A stretch of 64,000 bases of DNA from positions 49,906-113,905 of the forward strand of contig MEOL01000026.1 of NCBI GenBank assembly GCA_001769215.1, in the 5' to 3' direction. The notes under the pieces were generated by a model. That model searched no databases. It saw nothing but the letters and a program-made list of their open reading frames with translations, and had not been told where the DNA came from. This document shows, in pieces, positions 44,470 through 53,005 of this stretch (positions within the stretch are counted from its first letter, which is position 1; each line of letters begins with the position of its first letter). The stretch is from Bacteroidetes bacterium GWF2_41_31 (lineage in GTDB: Bacteria; Bacteroidota; Bacteroidia; Bacteroidales; F082). The translations under genes and the position numbers were made by a program.

Positions 44470-44557
44470 AAAATTCTAACCAATAACGGGAAGCAATATC
44501 TGACAAAACCTATCCTTGTCAGCGTACTATCTTGCGACTGCGAACGCGAAAAGAGGA

Positions 44558-47164
44558 TTAAAACAGCCGGTTTTTTCGGTAGGTAAAGTTAAAATAGCTG
44601 AACCACTTATCGTTGCCTGTATAGTTTTCTAATGCTTCACCCACCGAAGCATCTGATTTTTTATCCATTTGTGCTAATCCTTCAGCTATTCTCCCCATCA
44701 GGTGGCGCATATCCGCCTTTTTTATCTTCTGTTTTCTGGCCATCCACAAATATTGCAATGCTTCCTGATAATTGCCTTTATCAATATAATATTGGGTTGT
44801 TGTGATTGTTAGCAACGACAGTTTTTGCTCTCCGACAAAGGTGTACAAAGAAGGAAGGACAATACCCATCGTATCCAGTTGATGAGCCAAAATATACTTC
44901 AGCAGGTTCACGTAATGGTCGATGGCAGCTGAATAGCCACGTTCAAACAATAATTTCTTAACCTGTCTGTTTTGGTCCAAATAGCTTACAATCGGCTGAC
45001 AAGCTTGTTCAACCAGGAGAAACTTTTTCGCGTTCAGGTCACAGCCCTCAAATTCTGATTTCAAATCCTGTACTGATTCATATACCTTCTCAACGGAAGT
45101 AAAGGCACGAGCTCGCAAAGCCGCCCTGATTTCATTAATAGCCGACTCGAGTTTTTGTTGTACCACCATACAATTCCGGGCAGCTAATTCCTGGTGACTC
45201 AGGGACAGCAGTTCTGTTGCTTTTGAATTGGTTCCGTCCAGATAGAGTTTTTCGATGGAATCGGCTTCAGCCAGTTTTGTGGTGGCTTCGGGTAAACGCA
45301 GCGCCCAAATATAATACTTCGCTTTTTCAACCATCGTTTCAATGAGTGGGAAAGCGACACTGTCAATTCTGTGGTCAATAAGTATACGGCCACCGTAAGG
45401 AAGCCAATCGCCAATTTTGTCTGCCATAACCAACTGTTCGAGTGCCACGCCAGGTTGTCCGGCCAATAATAGCCTGTCGCTTTGTTGAATATATACCTCA
45501 AAGAGTTGTTTCGCAAGTTGATACAACCGGATTGTATCAGTAAGATAAAAATCAGCATGCCCTTTTAAAAATGCGTCGATGGAAGCAAGTTTCAAACCCG
45601 CATCAGGGAATTGGTTCTGGTTCAGCATCCATTCAAAAATATCCAACTGTTGATCAAGGTATCCCTGAAGGTTAATCCTGTATGCGGAATCGATGGCAGG
45701 ATACCATGCTCTTCCAACGTGCTGTGCCAGAAATGTGGTTTTATCAAAAAGTTGCACTTTATCGGTATACGAAAACTGAAGAGATGGCAGTTTGTTTAGG
45801 GATATGATTTCACGAAACAAGCCCGGCAATGCGCTATCCTGAGGAACCATGTTAGTTAAAAAATCAAGGTGACTGTCAATCATTCCATAAACACGCTGAA
45901 AATAATTACGCGACAACTGGCTGTTGTTCGACAGGCAGGCCATTCTGCCAACTTTAAGATAAGATGCCGCGACTCCATCGAAAGCGGCCAAATAAGCAGT
46001 ATTAAAGCCATGATTGGACGGGAGGCTGAACGATGTTTGAATGAAGGCAGCATTGCGAAGCAACAACAGGGCATATACATAGTCATCAACATCATTTAAT
46101 TGCCGTGCCTCCCTGGCATAAAGTTCACTGATACAGATTGGGATTTGCATTTCGGCATGATTCGGTCCAGATGCGAAATATTGTATTATCTCGCGCAGAA
46201 TACCAAGTTCATTGGCTTGTTGCGGAATGGAGGCCATCATTACCAGGGCGCTCGCGACGGAAGGCTGATGGGTTTCGGCCCACTTCAGGTAGTTTGTGCT
46301 TAAAGCAACGTATTGCCTGCAAAATGTAGTAAGATAGTCCGGCTCGACCACTTCATTTTTTCGCATTTCCTGGTCGAATAAAGTAGAAGCCCGGTTGGCA
46401 AACCGGTTGAGTTGTTCCCGCATTATTAATAAACCTTCGGGGTCGAACCTATCGATGTGCAAGTTTTGAACAAACGACTCCTGTTCAAGCAACCATTTTA
46501 ACCTTCCCAACTCGATGTGGTCGATCATCAAATTGGCTGAGGATCGGTGATTCTCGTTGGCATGTTGTTGATATTTGGCATTCACCGCTGTAAGCAAAGC
46601 ATGGTATGAATAATACATTTGAACCTGGCTAATCCATTCCATTGCCTTTAACTTCTGGGGTGATCGAAAAGAGTATTGAACCTGGTCTATCTTAAGCGCC
46701 AGCTCCCCTATCCTGCCGTTGGCAAATTCCGAAACATCCAATTGAATTGAAGTACCATCGGTTGGACAAGAAAATGACATGGTGTTTCGCAAATGCCGGC
46801 CATTGTACACCTGTATCCCGGTGGCCACCTGGCCGGGCCAGAGAACGGAATCGGCACTAAACCCTTGAAACTCATTTTTACCTGTAAGGGTTCTCTTGTG
46901 AAAAGACACATTCAACATCAAGTGATTGGGGGAAATTTTATCCAGCACCAGATGAAATACACCGGAGGCGTTTATGCGGATACGGTTGGGTGACAGATTA
47001 AAAGAGGAAGCCAATGAATTAAAGATAAATACTGCGGTGGTGTCATCGGAAATATTGCGGTAATTCAGGTCCTCGCTAACCTCAACCGTACTTTGAAATA
47101 CCTGTGCCTTTACCATTAAGCCCGTTATCAGGAAAAAGCACAAGTAAACAACTTTTTTTTTCAT
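44558..47164 (-). CDS. Large exported protein of unknown function (868 aa)
   Basis: I do not recognise a family. A clear signal peptide (KKKVVYLCFFLITGLMVKAQ) is followed by a beta-type N-terminal region (about 20-165, YRNISDDTTAVFIFNSL, GVFHLVLDKISPNHLMLNVSFHK) that reads like a small lipocalin- or carbohydrate-binding-type sandwich. The remaining 700 residues are mostly amphipathic helices with tetratricopeptide-like spacing (YVYALLLLRNAAFIQ, ALEQLVMADKIGDWLPYGGR, NYQEALQYLWMARKQKIKKADMRHLMGRIAEGLAQM). There is no sorting domain and no lipobox, so it is probably periplasmic or part of an envelope complex. It is transcribed alone from its own promoter. Confidence 0.7.
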   Translation of the reverse strand: MKKKVVYLCFFLITGLMVKAQVFQSTVEVSEDLNYRNISDDTTAVFIFNSLASSFNLSPNRIRINASGVFHLVLDKISPNHLMLNVSFHKRTLTGKNEFQGFSADSVLWPGQVATGIQVYNGRHLRNTMSFSCPTDGTSIQLDVSEFANGRIGELALKIDQVQYSFRSPQKLKAMEWISQVQMYYSYHALLTAVNAKYQQHANENHRSSANLMIDHIELGRLKWLLEQESFVQNLHIDRFDPEGLLIMREQLNRFANRASTLFDQEMRKNEVVEPDYLTTFCRQYVALSTNYLKWAETHQPSVASALVMMASIPQQANELGILREIIQYFASGPNHAEMQIPICISELYAREARQLNDVDDYVYALLLLRNAAFIQTSFSLPSNHGFNTAYLAAFDGVAASYLKVGRMACLSNNSQLSRNYFQRVYGMIDSHLDFLTNMVPQDSALPGLFREIISLNKLPSLQFSYTDKVQLFDKTTFLAQHVGRAWYPAIDSAYRINLQGYLDQQLDIFEWMLNQNQFPDAGLKLASIDAFLKGHADFYLTDTIRLYQLAKQLFEVYIQQSDRLLLAGQPGVALEQLVMADKIGDWLPYGGRILIDHRIDSVAFPLIETMVEKAKYYIWALRLPEATTKLAEADSIEKLYLDGTNSKATELLSLSHQELAARNCMVVQQKLESAINEIRAALRARAFTSVEKVYESVQDLKSEFEGCDLNAKKFLLVEQACQPIVSYLDQNRQVKKLLFERGYSAAIDHYVNLLKYILAHQLDTMGIVLPSLYTFVGEQKLSLLTITTTQYYIDKGNYQEALQYLWMARKQKIKKADMRHLMGRIAEGLAQMDKKSDASVGEALENYTGNDKWFSYFNFTYRKNRLF

Positions 47165-47184
47165 TTATTACGACAATTTAGCGG

Positions 47185-47192
47185 CAAAGGTA
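47185..47192 (-). promoter_or_regulatory. -7 element for the 868-residue exported protein gene
   Basis: Read on the minus strand this is TACCTTTG, 21 nt upstream of the ATG at 47164. Confidence 0.55.
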
Positions 47193-47316
47193 GTCAGGTA
47201 ATTCAGGTAAACAAAGGCTGTTGAAAGTTTGATGAGGTAAAACGCAAATGGCTTTCAGGCAATAGGTAGTTTATGCATCCATTGCCGATAAATTATGAAT
47301 GCACACTTGAATTCAT

Positions 47317-47324
47317 TAGTTTTG
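47317..47324 (+). promoter_or_regulatory. -7 element for the antiporter leader ORF and antiporter 1
   Basis: TAGTTTTG matches TAnnTTTG and lies 23 nt before the small ORF at 47347. The transcript would carry the small ORF first and the antiporter second. Confidence 0.5.
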
Positions 47325-47346
47325 CAACCTAACAATCCAGTGGCGC

Positions 47347-47457
47347 ATGATTTGTTTAAGCATCATCACATTTCCATTACACGATCCCATTTATATCATT
47401 ACGATGATGATTATGGTTATCCTGTTGTCGCCCTTGTTACTTAAACGCATTATATAG
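47347..47457 (+). CDS. 36-residue hydrophobic ORF resembling an antiporter N-terminus
   Basis: An ATG-to-TAG frame just in front of the CPA2 antiporter gene (5-nt gap). It encodes ITFPLHDPIYIITMMIMVILL followed by SPLLLKRII, one membrane helix. This looks like the first helix of Bacteroidetes CPA2 antiporters, and compare the downstream protein itself: LPLGNPVLAFSLILIIILLSATLLRRL. It could be a remnant of a second antiporter, a duplicated N-terminus, or a small leader peptide that couples translation. It lies directly behind the promoter. Confidence 0.5.
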   Translation: MICLSIITFPLHDPIYIITMMIMVILLSPLLLKRII

Positions 47458-47462
47458 GAAAA

Positions 47463-49619
47463 ATGACAGATTTTTTTAATCACATAATGAAAGAATTTGA
47501 ATTGCCATTAGGAAATCCAGTCCTGGCATTTTCTTTAATTCTGATTATTATTCTACTCTCAGCTACGTTACTTAGAAGATTAAATATACCCACGATAATC
47601 GGGTTGATCATTTCAGGGGTAATTATCGGGCCTTATGGTTTGAATTTCCTCGAAAAAAATTCTGCAGTTGACCTTTTCTCAACAATAGGGTTACTTTATA
47701 TCATGTTCATTGCAGGTCTTGAAATCGACATGAAAGAGTTTAAGGTGAACCGGAACAAAAGCCTTGTTTTCGGTTTTTTCACTTTTTTTATCCCATTGAG
47801 CATTGGTTTCCCGGTTTGTTACTATTTTCTTCAATACGACCTAAATGCGAGTTTTCTTACTGCAAGTATGTTCGCCACTCATACTTTAATAGCCTATCCC
47901 ATTGTCAGCAAGTTAGGGATTACGAAGAATCAGGCGGTTGCCATTACAGTTGGGGGGACAATCCTTACCGACACAGCAGTACTTATCATATTGGCCATCA
48001 TAATAGGTAACAGCCAGGGGAATTTGGACCAGGAGTTTTGGATTAAGTTAGTGGTTTCTCTAGGGATCTTTTCAGCCATCATGTTTTTTATTATTCCAAA
48101 AATTGCAATATGGTTCTTTCGAAGACTAGAAAGTGAAAAACATTCTCATTACATTTTCGTGTTGTCAGTGGTTTTTTTTGCCGCCTTTTTGGCCGAAATA
48201 GCGGGACTTGAGCCGATTATTGGAGCCTTTATGGCTGGATTGGCTTTAAACAGGCTTATCCCTCATTCATCGGCCCTTATGAATAGGATTGAGTTTATTG
48301 GGAATTCCTTGTTCATTCCATTTTTCCTTATTAGCGTTGGTATGCTGGTGGATTTAAGTGTTATCGCAAATGGTTGGGTAGCTTTAACTGTGGCTGGAAC
48401 ACTTTCGATAGTGGCTTTATTCGGAAAATGGTTTGCCGCATTGCTCACTCAAATCGTATTTAAGTTTTCAAATTCACAACGCCAGCTTATTTTCGGCTTA
48501 AGCAGTTCGCATGCCGCTGCCACACTTGCTGTTATATTAGTTGGTTACAAAGCCGGTATTTTGGATGAGAACATCCTGAACGGTACCATTATCCTCATAT
48601 TAATTACTTGTATGGTAGCCACTTTCGCAACCGAAAAAGCAGCAATGAAAATTGTGGTTGAAAATGAAGATGATATTTTCGACTTGCAAAATGCCAATGG
48701 GCAAGACCATGAACATATCCTTTTACCTATTGCGAACATAGAGAATATTGAAAAGTTATTGGAATTTTCCATCTTCATAAAAAATAAAAATTCGTCTAAT
48801 CCCGTATCCATTCTTTCTGTGGTTTCCAATAACAATGAAGCTGAAATAAACATCTTTAAGGCAAGAAAGAAGCTCGAAGAATTTGTAAAACAGGCTTCCG
48901 CATCAGAAACAATAGTAAATGTTATTACAACCATCGACCACAATGCCGCTGGCGGAATAGTACGTATTTCAAGGGAGATCATGGCTAATACAATCGTTCT
49001 AGGATGGCCCAGGCATCCTGGATTAATAGATAAGCTGATCGGTGAAAAAGTAGACAGTATCATAAATAATACCAACAAAACTACTTTTATATGTCATATT
49101 GAAACGCCTTTGGCTTTACACAAAAGAATCGTGGTTGTGGTTCCTCCTTTAGCAGAGCGTGAAAGTGGTTTTGAACAGTGGTTTTCAAAAATTGCGAAGC
49201 TGTCTCAAGAACTTAGTATTCCCATCTTGTTTTATTGTAATGCTGCTACCGAAAGGATAACTGATAAATTGTTAAACAAGTTCAGATTAACGACATCATT
49301 TAAAATAAATAACTTTGAAGATTGGGAAGATTTTCTTGTTTTATCCAAAACTATTTCCAACGATGATTTGTTAGTTTTAGTTTCAGCACGTAAGCGTACA
49401 GCCTCTTATATGGGTGCCCTTGAAAAGCTTCCGGCTAAACTCGAAAAACATTTCGCAACAATTAGTAGAATTATTATTTATCCTCAGCAATACGCTGACA
49501 ACATAAGTAGCGAACAGTTCAAAGACATTTCCTCAGAACTGTTGCTTATGAGGATTGACTCAGTGCAGAAAATTGGCAAAGGCATAAGTTCCATTTTTAA
49601 GAAAAAAGATAATGAATAA
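47463..49619 (+). CDS. CPA2-family cation/proton antiporter with USP-like C-terminus (1)
   Basis: A 718-residue membrane protein. About 12 helices fill residues 15-400, with PTIIGLIISGVIIGPYGLN after the first helix, FIAGLEIDMKEFK, and the ion-site region VGGTILTDTAVLIILA, in which Thr-Asp replaces the paired acidic residues. The cytoplasmic part (about 410-715) holds two universal-stress-protein-like modules: HILLPIANIENIEKLLEF and KRIVVVVPPLAERESGFEQWFSKIAKLS. This is the architecture of Na+(K+)/H+ antiporters linked to nucleotide or stress sensing. The ion is not determined by sequence. A second, different antiporter is encoded 3.4 kb downstream. Confidence 0.87.
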   Translation: MTDFFNHIMKEFELPLGNPVLAFSLILIIILLSATLLRRLNIPTIIGLIISGVIIGPYGLNFLEKNSAVDLFSTIGLLYIMFIAGLEIDMKEFKVNRNKSLVFGFFTFFIPLSIGFPVCYYFLQYDLNASFLTASMFATHTLIAYPIVSKLGITKNQAVAITVGGTILTDTAVLIILAIIIGNSQGNLDQEFWIKLVVSLGIFSAIMFFIIPKIAIWFFRRLESEKHSHYIFVLSVVFFAAFLAEIAGLEPIIGAFMAGLALNRLIPHSSALMNRIEFIGNSLFIPFFLISVGMLVDLSVIANGWVALTVAGTLSIVALFGKWFAALLTQIVFKFSNSQRQLIFGLSSSHAAATLAVILVGYKAGILDENILNGTIILILITCMVATFATEKAAMKIVVENEDDIFDLQNANGQDHEHILLPIANIENIEKLLEFSIFIKNKNSSNPVSILSVVSNNNEAEINIFKARKKLEEFVKQASASETIVNVITTIDHNAAGGIVRISREIMANTIVLGWPRHPGLIDKLIGEKVDSIINNTNKTTFICHIETPLALHKRIVVVVPPLAERESGFEQWFSKIAKLSQELSIPILFYCNAATERITDKLLNKFRLTTSFKINNFEDWEDFLVLSKTISNDDLLVLVSARKRTASYMGALEKLPAKLEKHFATISRIIIYPQQYADNISSEQFKDISSELLLMRIDSVQKIGKGISSIFKKKDNE

Positions 49620-50113
49620 TATACTTAAGTACAATGAATATCAACGCAGATTGTTCCCCTCACCTCTCATTGACGCCAATTGGAGTATATAATTTGGTAA
49701 ATCTATAATTATGATTTGTGAACAAAAAATCTGGCATATGATATTTCAATTCTGCTATTTCTTCCTTTAGCTATTACCCTTTTGGTAACAAGTGTAAAAG
49801 ACAGACAAACAGACAGAAACGATATAGATAAAATTGAAATAAGAAAGGTTTAGCTTTTTAACCGGGCAGTGCAAATTTGATGGAATTTATTTTATTTTTT
49901 TCTTCCCACCTGTAAAAGAAGAAAGAAACCCCACCTGCAAAATAGCACACCCGACCTTCCGCCTGCCTACCGGTAGACAAGGCAGGCAGGTTTACAAACC
50001 CCACAAGCCAACGGACAAACCAATTCCGAAAGCATTCAGGATGCAAAAGGGATGTTTTTTACTAACGCTCGGCAGAAGTTTGTATTTTTACATTTTGAAT
50101 ATTTAAAAACAAT
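49620..50113. other. Gap of 494 nt without a convincing gene
   Basis: Between antiporter 1 and the LytS-like kinase gene I see only remnants: a short hydrophobic frame of about 35 codons (SILLFLPLAITLLVTSV) that ends at a TAG near 49851 and lacks a start, and a GC-rich inverted repeat listed separately. A minus-strand frame over the repeat encodes LPALSTGRQA, a hallmark of such repeats and not a protein. A near -7 word (TACATTTTG, one base too long) lies near 50089, 20 nt before the kinase ATG. Confidence 0.5.
49962..49986. repeat. GC-rich intergenic inverted repeat (CCTGCCT...AGGCAGG)
   Basis: Seven-base arms CCTGCCT and AGGCAGG enclose TACCGGTA, itself a palindrome. The element stands out in A+T-rich surroundings. 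A related word, CTACCGTAGACAGG, follows the microsatellite near 11083. Such repeats are spread over Bacteroidetes genomes. Confidence 0.7.
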
Positions 50114-50884
50114 ATGAATATGTTTAAAGAAATACCTATTCATTTTATCTACATCTTACTTGGTGCTGGATTTATTGTGATTATACTTTTCACCTATTTA
50201 ATATTAAGGCTTTCAAATTCTGAGAAAAAGAAAAAGGTGGCTGAATCAAAATTTCAAGAACTTGAAAACAGTGTCAATGCATTGCAACTTGAAAAACTTG
50301 AATCGAAACTAAATCCACATCTTTTTAAGAACATCCTAAACTCAATTCAATCACACGCATACCAGACATATTTTGCACTTGATAAACTTGCAAATGTTCT
50401 GGATTACATTTTGTATGATAGTCGAAAGAAATATGTTTCACCAAAGGAAGAAATAGAATTTGCTTTAAATCTGATAGAAATTAATAAAATTAAAATTAGT
50501 CCGCTTTTTGAATTAAAGGTAAAAACCAAGATTAATGAATCAGAACCTCTTTATGAACAGAAACTATTAACTCCTCTAATTTCTATTGACCTCATTGAAA
50601 ATGCTTTTAAGCATGCCGACTTACAAAGCCCTGATGCTTATATATCTATTGTTTTCGAGTTTAATGATAATGTTTTTTGCCTTAACGTAGCCAATAAAAT
50701 ATCTGCAAAAAGCCCGATGAAAAAAGAGAATAGCGGCTTAGGCTCTGAATTACTGGAACAAAGGCTTAAAATAATCTACAAGAACAATTTCAAACTTGAT
50801 AAGTTTATTGAAGGCGATGTTTATATTAGTCACTTAAAAATTAATCTACTTGAACACAAAGCTCAAATGCTTGCTGCTCGATGA
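50114..50884 (+). CDS. LytS-type sensor histidine kinase (His_kinase family)
   Basis: A 256-residue kinase with one membrane helix (about 11-33) and hardly any periplasmic part, then a coil. KLESKLNPHLFKNILNSIQSHAY holds the phospho-acceptor His; the ATPase boxes are SIDLIENAFKHADLQSPDAYI and NSGLGSELLEQRLKIIY. It would phosphorylate the LytTR regulator encoded in the overlapping next gene. With no sensor domain it may respond through the membrane helix or a partner such as the flanking antiporters. The gene is A+T-rich. Confidence 0.88.
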   Translation: MNMFKEIPIHFIYILLGAGFIVIILFTYLILRLSNSEKKKKVAESKFQELENSVNALQLEKLESKLNPHLFKNILNSIQSHAYQTYFALDKLANVLDYILYDSRKKYVSPKEEIEFALNLIEINKIKISPLFELKVKTKINESEPLYEQKLLTPLISIDLIENAFKHADLQSPDAYISIVFEFNDNVFCLNVANKISAKSPMKKENSGLGSELLEQRLKIIYKNNFKLDKFIEGDVYISHLKINLLEHKAQMLAAR

Positions 50885-51569
50885 TGAGCTAAAAGGTTTA
50901 TCGTATCTTAAAATGCTATGTGAACAAATTCCTGAATTAGAGGTTGTAAAGGCTTTTAACAGTCCGGTAAAATTCTGCGCAGATCTGTCCAAGCTGGATT
51001 ACGACCTATGTATTTTGGATATAGAAATGCCTGAAATGAACGGTTTGCAAGTTGCTAATTTACTAAATGGCTGCCCTGTAATTTTCACAACTGCTTACAA
51101 GGAATATGCCGCTGATGCCTTTGACCTTAATGCAGTAGATTATATTCGTAAACCATTAACTAAAGAACGGCTTGAAAAGGCTGTGAAAAAAGCTTTAAGC
51201 CTGCACAACAATGCAAAAGAAACGAAAGAATTTTTTCATCTAAACACCAATAAAGGCAAAGCAATTCTGTTTTTTGATAAAATTGCCTACATCAAAACAT
51301 CTGAAAACGATAGCCGCGACAAGGTTGCTCGATTATTTAACGGAGAAGAATTTGTTTTGAAAAACATCACATTTGATAAGCTGACCGACTTACTCCCCAC
51401 CGCTGATTTTTGCAGAATAAACAAAAAGGAAATCCTTTCCATTAAAGCTGTTCAAGTGTTTTCATTTGATGAAATCACCTCTAATTTAATTTCAGACCAA
51501 GGAAAAAACATCAAACTTTCGTTAAGCGAGAATTACAGAAATGAGTTCTTGCAGAAAGTCAAAATCTGA
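50850..51569 (+). CDS. LytTR-family response regulator, TTG start
   Basis: A 239-residue regulator: receiver (about 5-120) with LLLDDE, the acceptor Asp in LCILDIEMPEMNG and the Lys in DYIRKPLTKE, then a LytTR DNA-binding domain (about 135-238: GKAILFFDKIAYIKTSENDSRD, FVLKNITFDKLTDLL, FCRINKKEILSIKAV). The frame begins at a TTG that overlaps the kinase gene by 35 nt; this start gives the normal receiver opening NTKLKCLLLDDE, and the first ATG is far inside the receiver. LytTR proteins bind direct repeats with 10-12 nt spacing; I did not find a clear pair nearby. Confidence 0.9.
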   Translation: MNTKLKCLLLDDELKGLSYLKMLCEQIPELEVVKAFNSPVKFCADLSKLDYDLCILDIEMPEMNGLQVANLLNGCPVIFTTAYKEYAADAFDLNAVDYIRKPLTKERLEKAVKKALSLHNNAKETKEFFHLNTNKGKAILFFDKIAYIKTSENDSRDKVARLFNGEEFVLKNITFDKLTDLLPTADFCRINKKEILSIKAVQVFSFDEITSNLISDQGKNIKLSLSENYRNEFLQKVKI

Positions 51570-51708
51570 CTCATTACATATTTTTTCAGTCTTGTTACAT
51601 AATTGCTAATCTTTATTTCACTCCCGTTGACAGCATTAAAATAGTCCTGAATTTTACCCAAGATTTTAAAGGTAAATGAAGAATATTTTCATTGTAAAGT
51701 ATTGCACT

Positions 51709-52176
51709 ATGAAAAGAATCTTTAGCGGGCTATTTATTTTGCTCTGTATTCATTCAGGCTGTAATCAAGAGACAAAGTCTAAAAATCTATCCCTTGATTT
51801 TTTGGGTGAATGGCATTTGGATGAAGCCTCATCGTCCTTTATAAATAGAGGCTGTTTCTCTCTGGAACTTGATGGTCCAATCGCCAGGTTTGAAATCACA
51901 AAGCATAAAACAAATTACTTGATCAGAATTAATAATAGCACAAATACTTCATGGCAATCCGCATTGTCCAAAAAATACATTAGTGGCAGTCAAATAATAA
52001 ATACTTCTGATATCAGCAGGTTTTGTGGTGAACAAACAACGGTTCGGTTGATATTAAGGCTTGACCATGAATCCCGCGATAGAATAAAAGGAAGATTGGA
52101 AACATCCTGTACTCCGTGTCCTGATATAGATTTTGTAGCATATCGAATTACTCATACTAAACCATTAGATAAATGA
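51709..52176 (+). CDS. Small putative lipoprotein, unknown function
   Basis: A 155-residue protein opening MKRIFSGLFILLCIHSGCNQE; Cys18 may be lipidated, though His at -3 is unusual for a lipobox. The rest is soluble: LGEWHLDEASSSFINRGCFSLELDGP suggests a lipocalin-like strand start (WxLxE), and later CTPCPDIDFVAYRI has a Cys-x2-Cys pair. I do not recognise a family. An in-frame ATG at 51676 would add 11 residues. It follows the LytTR regulator by 139 nt in the A+T-rich block and could be its target. Confidence 0.55.
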   Translation: MKRIFSGLFILLCIHSGCNQETKSKNLSLDFLGEWHLDEASSSFINRGCFSLELDGPIARFEITKHKTNYLIRINNSTNTSWQSALSKKYISGSQIINTSDISRFCGEQTTVRLILRLDHESRDRIKGRLETSCTPCPDIDFVAYRITHTKPLDK

Positions 52177-52277
52177 AAAAATATTACGAATGGTTGACCC
52201 TATTTATTCAGCCTTGATACTGACGACTATTATCAGTTTTCAATTAACACAGTAATAATCTTAACAAACCAGAAAAT

Positions 52278-52940
52278 ATGGACAAAATTCCAACTTTTCA
52301 AAGCAGATTAAGAAAAAATATAGTTACAGTTCCCGAAGTAATCAATGAGTGTTCGGGGATTCGAATTTTTGGTCAGTTACTAAAATCCTTTTTATTTACA
52401 ACAGACGTTGCAATTATTAGGAACACCAATGCAAATGCCATCATAGCGGTTTATCCATTTACACCTCAGCCACTAATTTCACATTCGCTTTTTTTAGCAT
52501 CTGATAAGCCAATTCTTTGTGGTGTTGGCGGAGGAATAACAAATGGATACAGGTCTATTAACCTTGCCGTTGATGCAGAATTTCAGGGCGCATTAGGTGT
52601 TGTTTTAAATAAGCCAACATCAAATGATTTAATAAAACGACTTAAAGATAAAATTGATATACCCATCATTATAACAGTAGTTTCAGAGAATGAGGACTTT
52701 GAAGGGCGAATCAAAGCAGGCGTGGATATATTTAATGTTTCAGGTGCAGAAAAGACTTCGAATATCATTAAAATAATCAGAGAAATAAATAACGAAATTG
52801 CAATACTAGCTACAGGTGGAAAATCAGAGGAAACAATACGGCTGGCAATAAATTCTGGTGCAAATGCAATTTCGTATACGCCACCTACCATAGGAGAATT
52901 ATTTAAGGACATTATGAAGAAATATAGAAATGAAGAATAA
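52278..52940 (+). CDS. TIM-barrel 'hydrolase' family protein
   Basis: A 220-residue protein opening MDKIPTFQSRLRKNIVTVPEVINECSGIRIFG and TDVAIIRNTNANAIIAVYPFTPQP. The later GVGGGITNGYRSINLAVDAEFQGALGVVL, IPIIITVV and ILATGGKSEETIRLAINSGANAI read as successive strands and a phosphate-binding end of a TIM barrel like those of ThiG or NanE. Relatives in Clostridia are labelled only 'hydrolase'. The reaction is unknown. It stands alone between the putative lipoprotein and antiporter 2. Confidence 0.65.
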   Translation: MDKIPTFQSRLRKNIVTVPEVINECSGIRIFGQLLKSFLFTTDVAIIRNTNANAIIAVYPFTPQPLISHSLFLASDKPILCGVGGGITNGYRSINLAVDAEFQGALGVVLNKPTSNDLIKRLKDKIDIPIIITVVSENEDFEGRIKAGVDIFNVSGAEKTSNIIKIIREINNEIAILATGGKSEETIRLAINSGANAISYTPPTIGELFKDIMKKYRNEE

Positions 52941-52972
52941 TCAAATTCAGTAATGTTAATATTATAAAACTA

Positions 52973-52980
52973 TAGTTTTG
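52973..52980 (+). promoter_or_regulatory. -7 element for antiporter 2
   Basis: TAGTTTTG matches TAnnTTTG and lies 25 nt before the ATG at 53006. Confidence 0.5.
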
Positions 52981-53005
52981 TGACCGCTATTTTAATACGT
53001 TAAAA

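Noticed and set aside
44360..44506. N-terminal extension of pepE
   Set aside because: A -7 element at 44462-44469 lies within it, and family members begin at MNKKLLL.
49858..50046. Minus-strand frame with LPALSTGRQA
   Set aside because: This peptide is produced by a known type of GC-rich intergenic repeat and not by a gene.
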